NCBI GenBank assembly: GCA_031771865.1
Contig: JASISA010000022.1
Location: forward strand, 930,001 to 994,000
Direction of reading: 5' to 3'
Origin: Nothophaeocryptopus gaeumannii
Lineage: Eukaryota; Ascomycota; Dothideomycetes; Mycosphaerellales; Mycosphaerellaceae
Length of the DNA stretch: 64,000 nt
A model generated the notes under the pieces. The model saw only the letters and a program-made list of their open reading frames with translations, searched no databases and was not told the origin of the DNA. Both the position numbers and the translations under genes were made by a program. Positions 42,103-52,826 of the stretch are shown in pieces. Numbering within the stretch: position 1 is the stretch's first letter; the number at the start of each line of letters is the position of its first letter.

Positions 42103-43844
42103 ATGGCATCTGAGGTTGCGGGCATGACCAATGGCACCTACGCGCCGCACCAACACCAGCCCTACGTAGACCAGAATGCCTACGCATATGCCGCCAACAA
42201 CCACGTCTCGCAACCCCCGACCGCCGCCACGCCGCAGCAGCAAGTCCCGCCGACCTCTTCCACTCCCTCCAATGCTCCGACCGCAGCTCAGCCTGAAATC
42301 CCCAAGGACGAGGTGGGCTGGTACTTCGTCGAGCAATACTACACCACTTTGTCGCGGAGCCCTGAGAAGCTGTACCTTTTCTACAACAAGCGCTCGCAAT
42401 TCGTGTCTGGCCAAGAGACCGACAAGGTCGCCGTCTGCGTGGGCCAGCGCGCCATCAATGACAAGATCAAAGAGCTCGACTTCCTTGACTGCAAGGTCCG
42501 CGTGACGAACGTCGATTCGCAGGCCTCTGACTCCAACATCGTCATTCAAGTCATTGGCGAGCTTTCGAACCGCGGCCAGCCACATAAGAAGTTTACCCAG
42601 ACGTTCGTTCTCGCCACACAAACTAACGGCTACTTTGTGCTGAACGACATTTTCCGGTATCTGGTTGAGGAGGAGGATGAGCCAGAGGCGGGGACGCAGC
42701 AAACGGCTGAAGAAGTTCAGCAAGTGCCTGGCACCGAGAGCGGGGACCAAGAGCCGGCGCCGACCGAGGTCGAGCCCAAGAGTCTGACAAGCTTAGCCGA
42801 CCCTGCTGCCATTGAGCACGATGCGAAGGAGGTCGACCAGGAGATTGAGGAGAAGCTCGTCAACGCCCAGCAGGCTGAGGACACACCAGTAGCTGCTGTC
42901 AACGGTGAGGCTGCGGCGGAACAGGCCGAGGAAACACCCGCTGCTCATCCAGAGCCTGAGGTGGCTGCAGAAGCCGAGCGTCCAAGTACCGCCGAAGTCG
43001 ATATCGAGCCAGAGAAGCCTAAAGACCCAGAGCCGTCACCAGTGCCTACGCCTGCGAAGGAGGCTGCGGCACCGCCACAACAAGCAGCACCAGCACCAGC
43101 ACCAGCACCAAAGCCTGCTACTCCTGCGGCGCCCAAGACCTGGGCCAGCCTTGCCGCGTCTGCCAACCGTGTCGCCACACCAGCAGCTCCAGCAGTCGCT
43201 CCAGCTGCCGCAGCCTCAGCACCACGTCAGGTACCAAAGACAGCCGCTGTTGCACCGGCGGCCCCATCGGCTACTGCTCAATCGGCCACTCCATCTGCCC
43301 CTGCTGCCCAGCGACAAGATGCACAGGGCTCGGACTCTCAGGACGAGTGGACTGCGGTCGGCAGCAGCCATAATCGCCAACAGTCGAGACAAACCAACAA
43401 TGTTACCCAGCAAGAGACCGCGCAGTGGCGTGGCTACATCAAAAACGTTCTCGATCACATCGACTTCGACAAGCTTAAATCCGAGCTTGAGCAAATAGGT
43501 GAAGTCAGCTACTTCGACATCGCCCGACAGAAGGTCAGTCAATGAGCAAAATGACTGAATGGTAGAACCAATGCTAATGCATATTTTAGAACTGCGCCTT
43601 TGTCGACTTCAAGACAAAAGAGGGCTACGAGAAGGCCCGCAGCACACCGTTCAAGATTGGCGACGATGAGTTCATCGTTGAGGAGCGCCGCTTCAAGCCG
43701 GGAGCAACTCCATACATCCCTCGTGGTCAATACCAAGGCGGTCGCGGCGGTGGTCGAGGCAACTTCCAGGCCCAGCGTGGTGGCAACGCTGCTCCACGGG
43801 GTCGGGGTGGTTTCCCTCGCGGACGAGGAGGCGCTCAGGCGTAG
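42103..43844 (+). CDS. G3BP-like NTF2-RRM RNA-binding protein
   Basis: Two exons (42103-43533 and 43590-43844, 56-nt intron) encode 561 residues. It matches fungal G3BP/Nxt3/Bre5 proteins, which work in stress granules and as deubiquitinase (Ubp3) cofactors. An NTF2 domain spans about 70-195 (EVGWYFVEQYYTTLSRSPEKLYLFY is its first helix). A long acidic and Ala/Pro-rich linker follows, then an RRM at about 455-525 formed across the splice (CAFVDFKTKEGYEKA is the RNP1-like strand). The C-terminus is an RGG box (GGRGGGRGNF...RGRGGFPRGRGG), an arginine-glycine RNA-binding tail. The intron lies exactly between RRM strands. It is probably cytoplasmic, shuttling on stress. The identification is secure at the family level. 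Confidence 0.93.
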
Positions 43845-44709
43845 AATGCTTCGAACAACCTCTGGTAATGCGACCTGCTACAATCGCGTCGTATGGCTCG
43901 AGAACGCAGGGACATCCGATCTGTACCCATCACGATGTACTAATACCGGCTTTCTTCCGCCAACGGAACTTCTAATGTGTCGTTAGCTTACGGTTGGAGC
44001 AAAGGAAAAAGCGGCATGGAATGGAGAAAAGTGCTACTTTTACGGCTTGCATAGCGTGGCTTTTTGATCTGAGTAAAGCGCATTTCACGTTTGGGTGTCC
44101 TCTGCTCTAGCTGCGCAGATTGGTGCTTTCACTGACTGGGTAGTGAGTGGGATATACCCCAACAGATAGCATAAGTACAGGGCCGATGTATAAAAAGTGC
44201 TATGGTTCATGACGATGGCTTTGACGAACGCGTAGTTTGAGTCCGACTTGTTCGCATCGTAACGAGACTGTCATCCTCTGATTCACTGATGGCACTACTA
44301 CTGACAGAAACAAACAGCTTGTCTGGTCTGGTCCTAACCACCGCGACAACTGCACCAGAGATCGCCTGGGGTTGCCCGTGCTCACTCGTCTGTGGACCTC
44401 GCCTCTGCTTCGGGACTCATACAAAGCACGTCACATAACAAGGCATATGCTACTTTGAGATTGACCCGCTTCGTGTCCTCGCTCTCGAAGTTCGTTAGTG
44501 CTCTGAACAAGTACTGCATACTCTGGCCGGGGCTCATAACAAGCACTTGCGCGCTGATGATTCATCCTTAAATCAGCAGTGGCGCTCTTGGCTGCGCCAG
44601 AGCTGTGCTGCACCCTCAACGGCTGATCGACACTGAACATGGCATCTCAAAATCTAACAAAAGCCTCCTCCCATGGGACTGACTTCACTTCTGTGAGCTG
44701 ACTGTCATC
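43845..44709. other. Intergenic region, no gene
   Basis: Between the G3BP-like gene and the LtrA-family gene, both plus strand. Frames are short and shadow-like. No RNA gene or repeat seen. Confidence 0.4.
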
Positions 44710-46704
44710 ATGTCGAGCTCTCCGGTACACGCGGATCTGGAGAAACTTCCTCATCAACTGGAGCGCGAGAAAGGAGGAGGCACACCCAGGACATACTTCC
44801 ACTCTCACGACCATCACATACGCGAACGGCTGAGACACTTCCTCCATCCCAGTGGACGACGAATTCACATTGCTGCTTCGCCTGAGGAGCAAGAACAGAT
44901 TCAAAGGAGGCTTTCGTCTCTCCCCGATACGGACTTTGACGTTTACATCCAGGGAACTGCCGAGCATCTAAACGCGCTAAGAGAGGCGCAGAGTCACCAT
45001 GCGGATCGCCGGGAGGAACTACGAAATCAACATCAGGAGGTCTTTGACAGATTTGCTGACATTCATGCCGAGCTGGATGCTCTTGCGAACGAGCTTGACC
45101 GCGTGGCTTCGCATGGTGTTGCTTTGGAGGCTCATTTCGACCGATTCGGTTACAATGCTCATGTTAGAAGCTATGATGATAGTCCTAGCGGGTCGACGAC
45201 ACCTCATTCATCACTGAGCGAGAAGCAGCAGTCTCCCTGTGAACGCGGGTTTGCGACTCCTCTGAAGCTCTTCAAACAGCCACAGCTACGACAGTATTTC
45301 CACAAAGGCATCCTCTGGCGATCTGCGAACAGCGAAGAGGTTCAGAGCTTCGAACTCTTCGTCGACCTGCTCTACGTCGGTATCCTCCAGATCAACGGCG
45401 ACGCCACTTCAGAGCACCCAACAGGCCTTTCACTCCTCCACTTCATCATCACATTCACCCTCTCATACAAAATCTGGAACGATATGTCGCTATTGATCTC
45501 TTGGTTCGAAACCGACGACGTCTTTCAACGAGTCTCTATGATCTTCCTGCTGGCTTGTCTCTTCGGCTACACGACCAACATCACCGAAGCCTTTGAACAC
45601 ACCTACGCGACCCTCATAGGCTTTTACCTCGCCGCCAGACTGTTTATGGCTGCGTACCTGGTTCTCTGCGCACACTTCATCCCAATGATCCGGAACCCCA
45701 TGCTCGTCCAAGTCGGAGTCGCAGTCGTCGGAGCAGCGCTATGGATCGCATCCATCCACGTTGAATGGCCCAAGCAACTCGTCCTAATATTCATCGCCCT
45801 CTTCATAGACTTCATCGGCCCCATCATCTTCGTCATATTCCAAATGATCGCAGGAAAATTCGGTCCTCGCGCCAAAGCCTGGTGGGATGAAAGATTTCAA
45901 GTCTACCCTGCTATCAACATCGAACATCGCACCGAACGAACCAATGCTTTCGTATCCCTGGTCTTCGGATATACGGTCGTAGCACTTCTTTACCAAAGCG
46001 CGACAAACGGGATAGACTCATACTACGGAAAAGCCGTGTTAGGACTCATTCAATGTTTCCTCTTCAACTGGATGTACTTCGAAATCGACGGTTCCAACCT
46101 CCTCTTCCACGCCATCCGGCGGCATAAAGTCTCCGCCATGGCTTGGTCTCTCGCTCACCTGCCCTTCATCATGACATTCGTACTCGGAGGCGGTGGATTG
46201 TCGAGACTTGTCATTGCGAATGACTCTCCGAATTCACATCTGGATTGGTTGACCGAGACGTATCAGGAACGAAGTGAAGACGACGTTAGTGATGGGATAA
46301 GATGGTTTTATTGTGGAGGGTTTGGCTTGGCGCTTATGTTCATGGCTGTAATCTCTGTTTCACATGTTCATCGGGAACATGAAGGGATTCGATTGACGAA
46401 GAGGTTCCGTCTGGTTTTCCGACTCTGCACTGCCGTGGTGATTATCTGTCTACCGCTGGCGCATCATTTGGATTCGTTGGATCTGGTGGGGACTGTGACG
46501 GGACTGTTGGTGCTATTGTTGGTGGTAGAGTTGTATGCTGCGAGTAATGCGAAGGATCGGTTATTTGGACGGAGTAAGGCTTGCAAGTATTTTGGGAATT
46601 GTGATAAGAAGAAGATGAGGGCGATGATGGAGGATGGAGCAGTTGATGTTGATGCTCTTGTGGCGGATAAAAATGAGAATAGTGGATGTACTGTTGCGCC
46701 GTAG
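44710..46704 (+). CDS. LtrA-family multi-pass membrane protein
   Basis: A single exon encodes 664 residues of the low-temperature-requirement A (LtrA) family, polytopic membrane proteins of unknown biochemical function common in fungi and bacteria. After about 190 residues of charged, partly coiled N-terminal sequence, the core starts with VQSFELFVDLLYVGILQI, the diagnostic FELFxDLxFV block. About ten to eleven hydrophobic helices follow to about residue 630, including GYTTNITEAFEHTYATLIGFYLAARLF-like and DFIGPIIFVIF segments. The C-terminus is cytosolic and charged. No enzyme motif is visible and a transporter role is only suggested by topology. The ATG MSSSPVHAD is the first in frame. Confidence 0.9.
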   Translation: MSSSPVHADLEKLPHQLEREKGGGTPRTYFHSHDHHIRERLRHFLHPSGRRIHIAASPEEQEQIQRRLSSLPDTDFDVYIQGTAEHLNALREAQSHHADRREELRNQHQEVFDRFADIHAELDALANELDRVASHGVALEAHFDRFGYNAHVRSYDDSPSGSTTPHSSLSEKQQSPCERGFATPLKLFKQPQLRQYFHKGILWRSANSEEVQSFELFVDLLYVGILQINGDATSEHPTGLSLLHFIITFTLSYKIWNDMSLLISWFETDDVFQRVSMIFLLACLFGYTTNITEAFEHTYATLIGFYLAARLFMAAYLVLCAHFIPMIRNPMLVQVGVAVVGAALWIASIHVEWPKQLVLIFIALFIDFIGPIIFVIFQMIAGKFGPRAKAWWDERFQVYPAINIEHRTERTNAFVSLVFGYTVVALLYQSATNGIDSYYGKAVLGLIQCFLFNWMYFEIDGSNLLFHAIRRHKVSAMAWSLAHLPFIMTFVLGGGGLSRLVIANDSPNSHLDWLTETYQERSEDDVSDGIRWFYCGGFGLALMFMAVISVSHVHREHEGIRLTKRFRLVFRLCTAVVIICLPLAHHLDSLDLVGTVTGLLVLLLVVELYAASNAKDRLFGRSKACKYFGNCDKKKMRAMMEDGAVDVDALVADKNENSGCTVAP

Positions 46705-49186
46705 GTACTTCTCGCTCAATTGACATGAAATTGCTTGCAGCAGACAACAGAAGATCTCCCGGGTGACATTTCCTCAATATCGCAACAGCTCACGACGATG
46801 AGGGGTTTCGTGACGAGCCACAAAGCCGATTCGTTCACGTGCTAACTATCTGTCTCGAAGGACATTGACGAGTGGAGTCACTGTCCAAAAAGTTGGAATG
46901 CCGTCCCTAGAGCACTCGGCGGATGAAGTACTCAATTGGCTGTGACTTCTTGTCTTGGTAAAGAGTTGGTATCGCAAGGGATGTACCACTGCCCTTGTTC
47001 CTAGGGCGTAATGCGGCGAATGATCCGTTCGAGGAATGCTTGCGTCAGACCTTTAACAACCGTATTCTCAATCTTGGGCGCTCTTGGGCAGTCGAGGTCT
47101 CGTCTCAATAGTCAGTCGTATGTTCTCAGACGGGTGCTGTGCTCTTTCGCGACTCACTCGACTGCATGGCAGCCACATCAACGATCCAGCACCTGCCCAA
47201 GACGTTCTGCCACTCTGTACGCGGAACAATACTTGTCAGCCAAGGAACATGGCCCAACTTGATTCACTGCACATACCGTCGATGTCGAGATCAAGCACTC
47301 CAACAAGCCATCTTCTTCTTTACTTGTTTTCTCCTATTCTTCGCTGTGACGCCTTTCCAAGTCCACACAACAACTTTCGCCAGGATATCGGTGACCAGCT
47401 CGCTCCAGAGATGCCCAAGGCTCGTGATTGCTATCGTCGTGTAGGTCACTACTGGTGTGTTCGCCATAGTAGTAAAAAGATCTTCACAGGTTCACCACGA
47501 TCTTCAACCAAAGTAGGAGGTCAAGCCTCCTTCGATAGCTCACATCCCTGCCATTCGAAATGTGGTTGTGCGGGAAACGGATTCTCTCGCCAACCGTAGC
47601 AATAGGTTGTGCGTCACGCCGATTCAGAGGGTGCGCACAGCGTCGAACGCTGAACCTCGTCAATCTCGCGTGGCGGTAGGGTGCTTATGACACTTCGCTC
47701 ATTTAACGCCGCCATACCAGTGCTTGTCTAGGCCCGTAGGGCTTTGAAATGCATCATGAGTTCGGCGTGCAAGATGCGGCCGAGTGAGTAGAGAAGTCGT
47801 GCCTTTCATATGCAGCAATTGTGCTCGCACCTACCCATGTGGAGAGAGTGTACACACTACCACACAATATACAGGACACAGGACACCACCCCGTACAGCT
47901 GCACTATAGGACGGAGGCGGCGTTCCAGTGGGAAATTCCCAATTGGACGGACGTGCCTAAAGAACCGCCAATTTACTGCCGTACACCATCGGCTACCTAA
48001 GGGAGAGACAGGTGCACTGGAGAGTAGTTAAGCCGGGAGGTGTACCTCCGTAGCATCCGAGGAACCATATGAGTCTGAATCTGGGGCAGGGCTTCAAGTA
48101 GTCGGACTGTGTCCCCCGCGTCTGATGAGCGCGATTTTCGTCCTCCTGCACACTGTCGGTGTGTACGCGCGAAGAGACTGCTCGACCGGGCATCGGACAA
48201 GAGAAAGCTGCGAATGTGATGGAGTTGGTCGACCGGTTTCCTTCTCCCCGTATCACTAGTTACCGGGTCTTCCGCAGAGGGGTCTGCTGCCACTCGCAGG
48301 CCTCCGACCTGGGCAGAGTTCCATAGCGCACGTACGGACACGGCAGTCGACGCAAGCGCCAAGGCGACAACGACAGCGACATCGCTCCACTACAGTCGCA
48401 GAAAGCGATTGGCCCTAGACGAGACGAGACGGCGAGGAGGTCCAACGGGAACAAGATGACTAAGGGAAGAGGAAGAGAAGAAACGGCGCGGAGGGCGGAG
48501 ACAAAGACTCTCCGCTCCCTTCACCTCCTTCCTCATCACTCATCATCAGACCTGCGAGTCTTGTATTTGGGCGACTGCTGGTACTGGGTTGGGCCAAAGT
48601 CTAACCATGTGCGAGCTACCCGACAGGCATCGTGGCATGCCTGCAAAGACTTCGTTCCCTGCCCGTTCCCTGCCCTGCGTGCCTGCGAAGGCGATGAGGA
48701 AGCAGCGACCTGTTGGGCAGTATCGGAGCACTATTCTTGCTCTCATCTGACGGACACTTGGTCTGCCATGTGCCACGACGGCAGCTCACCCGAGGCGTGC
48801 ATATCGAAATCAAGACGCGATGACGCACATGTTATAGCTGTCGGTCGGTCGTTCACCTACAGTAGTACGCTACCTGCCAATGATTCCTCACTGCCTGCCT
48901 GCCTGCCTGCCTCGCGCCTGGCCTGTTGCACATTGCATTGCCTATAGCGAAGCTTGTTTCGAAAGGCGGTGCCGTGCTAGCTAGCAGCTTCACGCCTGAT
49001 CAGGGCTTTCTGCTTCAGCCTGCCAATTCGGCCAAGCACAGGAACTCTCCCAGTACACACCGCGCCGCAGCGTCGCCGACGCCCATATTCCCACCCACCG
49101 CTGCCTGCCTGAACACCTCACCGCCACTGGATGGCACCGTCTGGCTACCTGTGTAGTAGTAGTAGTCGCCGCTGTCCGCCACAACC
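46705..49186. other. 2.5 kb upstream region of the Zn2Cys6 gene
   Basis: No gene is supported; frames of 60-170 codons on both strands overlap and lack domains. Near the downstream gene there are simple repeats (CTGC at 48891-48912, GTTCCCTGCC repeats near 48650-48690) and a run of GTAGTAGTAG near 49153. A region this long upstream of a regulator often holds a complex promoter or long 5' UTR, but no specific site can be named. Confidence 0.4.
48891..48912 (+). repeat. CTGC microsatellite
   Basis: About five CTGC tetranucleotide units run at 48891-48912 in the leader of the Zn2Cys6 gene. Length may vary between isolates. Confidence 0.8.
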
Positions 49187-52100
49187 ATGAACCCTCCGTC
49201 GCACCCCGCCGGAGAGACTCCGCGAAACAACGGTGCTGCGCACATGATGAATACTCCGCAAATCTTCGCTGGCCAATACGACGGCTCCCCCGACATGTCC
49301 AACATGCAGCAGAACGCGAACGGCGCGCATTGGTTCCAGTCCGATCTAGACTACGGCTTCGACGATGGCGATGCCGACGGTGATGGCATCGACAATGCTC
49401 AGCATGACGGCGATGGAGGAGATCAGCGAGATGCTAAGCGGAGGAGGATCGCAAGGGCATGTGACATGTGTCGCAAGAAGAAAATCAAGTGCGATGGCAA
49501 GATGCCCAAGTGCAGCCATTGCGAGAACTACAAGACCGAATGTGTATTCACACATGTGGAGAAAAAGCGGGCGCCGCCGAAAGGCGCTAAATATATCGAA
49601 GGTCTGGAGAACAGATTAGGTCGAATGGAGAATCTATTGCGCTTGTCCGGACTGCTGGCTGAAGATGATGGTGGCCGAACAGATCTTGGTACATTGGAGA
49701 AGCGCCTGGCGGAACAGAGACAGAGCAAGAGCAATGCCGCCAGTCCTGTCTCTCAGCATTCGTCTCAGCGCCTGGGAAGTAAAGACGGCAATACGCCGAC
49801 CAACAATGGCGGTCTACAAGACCAAAATATGAACAACTCCAGCCCAGCGAATGTCAGCTCACCCAATCCTGCCAAGAATCAAAATGACATCTTCAAGAAA
49901 GATGCGAAAGAAGTTGATGCGCTCGCAGATCAGATGTGTAGTCTCATCACTAACCAATGCGGCGAAACGAGATACATCGGCTCTTCGTCTGGCTTCAGTA
50001 TCTTCAGTCCGAAAGGCATCCAATGGGTGAATGAGAAGACCGGAGATAACAGCTTTCAGCAGATGATCGCATCCGCGACTACGGAAGATAAGCAAGGATG
50101 GGATCACTGGAAACCAGAAGTCTTCAACGACCTCTTCCAAAGACGGATATTCAAGCCACTTCCGGGGAGGCAAGAGTGCTATGCGCTTCTCAAAGACTAC
50201 TTTGACAACTTCAACTGCATGTTCCCACTGTTCCACGAGCCCACATTCATGCACCTTGTCGACAAGCACTATTCGCTGGAGCCGTACGATGGCTCAGGAT
50301 GGTGGGCTAGCTTGAATGTCGCTTTGGCAATCGGACATCGACTTCGAGTCATGAGCAATGTCGTAGGGCAGGAGGAGGATGACGTGGCATGGGCCTATGT
50401 CAAGAATGCCATGGCAGTCATGTCGGAGCTCACCATGAGGAATACGGATCTTTTGTCAGTGCAGGCCCTTCTTGGCATGGCACTCTTCCTCCAAGGCACG
50501 CCCAATCCACAGCCAAGCTTCTTCCTCGTGGCGGCGGCCATCAGATTGGCGCATTCGATTGGTCTGCACAAGCGCGGCTCGGGCTTCAATTTGAACGAAG
50601 TCGAAAATGAGCAGCGAAAACGAGTTTTCTGGATTGCATACCTGATGGACAAGGACATCTGTTTGCGCTCTGGGAGGCCTCCGGCGCAGGACGATGATGA
50701 CATGAATGTCGATCTACCCTCTGAAGATCCGCCCGACAATGTCGGCAACGTTCCTATATCGCAAGAGACGCTTGGGAAGAAGACCATGAATCTCTTCAGA
50801 CTAATGTGCCAGTTTGCGCAGATCCAATCGCGCGTCTACAAGCAGCTTTACTCTGTCAGAGCAAGTCGGCAAAGTGACGGAGAGTTGTTGAATACCATCG
50901 GCGAGCTCGATGCTTCTCTGGAGGAATGGAAGGACAGCATACCCATTGACTTCCGTCCCGAGCACGAGATCAAGGCAGCCCATACACCGTTGATACTCCA
51001 CGTCGTGGTTCTTCACTTCGCATACTACAATTGCTTGACGACAATACATAGAATGAGCGTGCATCATGGATACTGGACGAGTCGGCTCAGCGACTACGCT
51101 GTTCAAGGGCTGAACGCAAGACCGCTGAATCCGAGAGTCTTCATGAGCGCTGCGCTTTGTGTCAATGCGGCGCGCACGAGCATTGGTTTGATTCGGTATA
51201 TTCCTCAAGGCGATTACGCTTGTGTGTGGTATGTGGGGCACTCTCAAATCTGTCGCTAGGCTGCGTACTGACTCTTCATAGGTTGATACTCTACTATCCG
51301 GTGTCCGCGCTCGTCACCCTGTTTGCGAATATACTGCAGAATCCACAGGACGCTCGCGCAAGATCGGACCTGAAGCTGATGAGCAGTGTGGTTTCCTTCC
51401 TCACGATGCTGGAGCGGGATGTCGCTGAAGCTAACGGCAACGTGCGACGAATGCTTTCGGTCTGTGCCGAGTTTGAGCGAATCGCCAGAGTGGCGCTGGA
51501 TAAAGCGGAGCGTGAGATAAGAGGACGAGGGAAGAGAAAGCAAGCCGAAAGGGAGCGTGACAAGGCACTGAAGGACCAAGGAAGCGGGCAAGTCGCGCAA
51601 GGCCTGGAGGATGGCAAGAGCTTGGAACAGATCCAAGTCGAGACACAAGCAGCGTACCGAAGGCCAGTACAAACGCCCAGCCTCCGCGCTTCTGTCGCTG
51701 GCAGTCAGGCCGGAAGCAACCCAGGGAACAGTCCAGCCAGCTGGAACGGGAGCCCCCCAGGTGGTCAAGGACAAGAATACCAGCACCAACGGTCGGCGAG
51801 CAACCCGAACCCGCAACACAGCCAGCAAGTCAACGGCCAACAAAAACCTCCTTACAAATCCGCTCAAACACCCGCGAGCGCAGGACCCTTCAGCATACCC
51901 GGCGGACCTTTCGGTGTCCTTCCCAACGGCGCCAACGTAGAGATGAACTTCCAACCCAACGGCTCCCCCCACCAAACCCAACATCAACAACCACCAGGCG
52001 GAATGACCCAGCCTCCCGGCATGGAAGCCTTCTCTACCGGCTTCTCCCCTCCACCGGGCACGGGCCCTGACTTCCCAGGTATAGTCTTCGGCGACGGCTC

Positions 52101-52350
52101 ACAAGCCCAACCAGGAAGTATGATGGTCGCCGGTGCAGGGGGCGCATTCCAACAACCTTTCGTTCCGCAAGATCTATGGCAGATGCCTATGACGTTGGAA
52201 TGGGATTGGGCGGAGGGATTGGGACTGGGGAGTTTTGCGACGGGGCCTACGGCTTTTGATGGGGGTCCTGGAGGGTTTCCGGATGGGATGGGTGGGATGG
52301 GAGGGCATGACGGACATCATGGGCAACACCAGATGGGACCACCGCAATGA
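49187..52350 (+). CDS. Zn2Cys6 transcription factor with fungal MHR domain
   Basis: Two exons (49187-51228 and 51282-52350, 53-nt intron with GTATGT) encode 1036 residues. The binuclear zinc cluster has cysteines at 92, 95, 102, 109, 112 and 119 (ACDMCRKKKIKCDGKMPKCSHCENYKTECVF). It is followed by the linker EKKRAPPKGAKYIEGLENRLGRMENLLRL, a coiled dimerisation element. A middle homology (fungal-specific TF) domain spans about 340-700 (NCMFPLFHEPTFMHL, ERKRVFWIAYLMDKD-like block). After the splice the protein continues with an arginine/lysine-rich helix and a long Gln/Pro/Gly-rich C-terminus typical of an activation region. The intron bridges TG to G at a Trp codon. Target genes are unknown. 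The ATG follows a long repeat-rich leader. Confidence 0.93.
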
Positions 52351-52826
52351 TGTTGACTCTTGTGTGCTCTTTGGGTAATTGTAAATTTTTCGAAATGGTT
52401 CGTGGCGCATGTTGTGTTCGGTCGAAGCGAAAGCGGTCTTTTCTGCGACTGTAAAGTGAGTGACGACGTTATGATGGATGAGGGATCTGGTTCAATAGAA
52501 GCCGAAGGCTTGGGGTTTGGTTTGCAGACAAGATGACGGAACAATGGGTGGCTTCATATCTGCCTATAGTGAGAGGATCAAACTCGACTCAACGCCATTT
52601 GTGAGATGTGAATGTCTGTGCATAAAGCGGAGTATGTAGAAACTTCTGCTGCGTACAGATATCTGAACCTTTTCAGAGCTCCTTCCCTTCCTTGCGCCTC
52701 GCCGATGCTTCCATTTCCTCATTCCGCCTCGTATGATACAATCGCGGATAGTATGTACAAATGGAAACTTGATTCAACGCCGCCGCAAATGCTGTACAAG
52801 ATCATTTCCAACAACAGACGCTGAGA
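52351..52826. other. Convergent 3' region
   Basis: The Zn2Cys6 and m-AAA protease genes converge here, leaving 476 bases that must contain both 3' UTRs. No gene or RNA is visible. Confidence 0.5.

Noticed and set aside
41800..42750. 316-codon minus-strand frame over the G3BP-like gene
   Set aside because: Arg/Leu/Val-rich antisense shadow of a well-recognised gene and its CT-rich leader.
47084..47599. 171-codon plus-strand frame in the Zn2Cys6 upstream region
   Set aside because: No domain, no splice partner, overlaps other frames.
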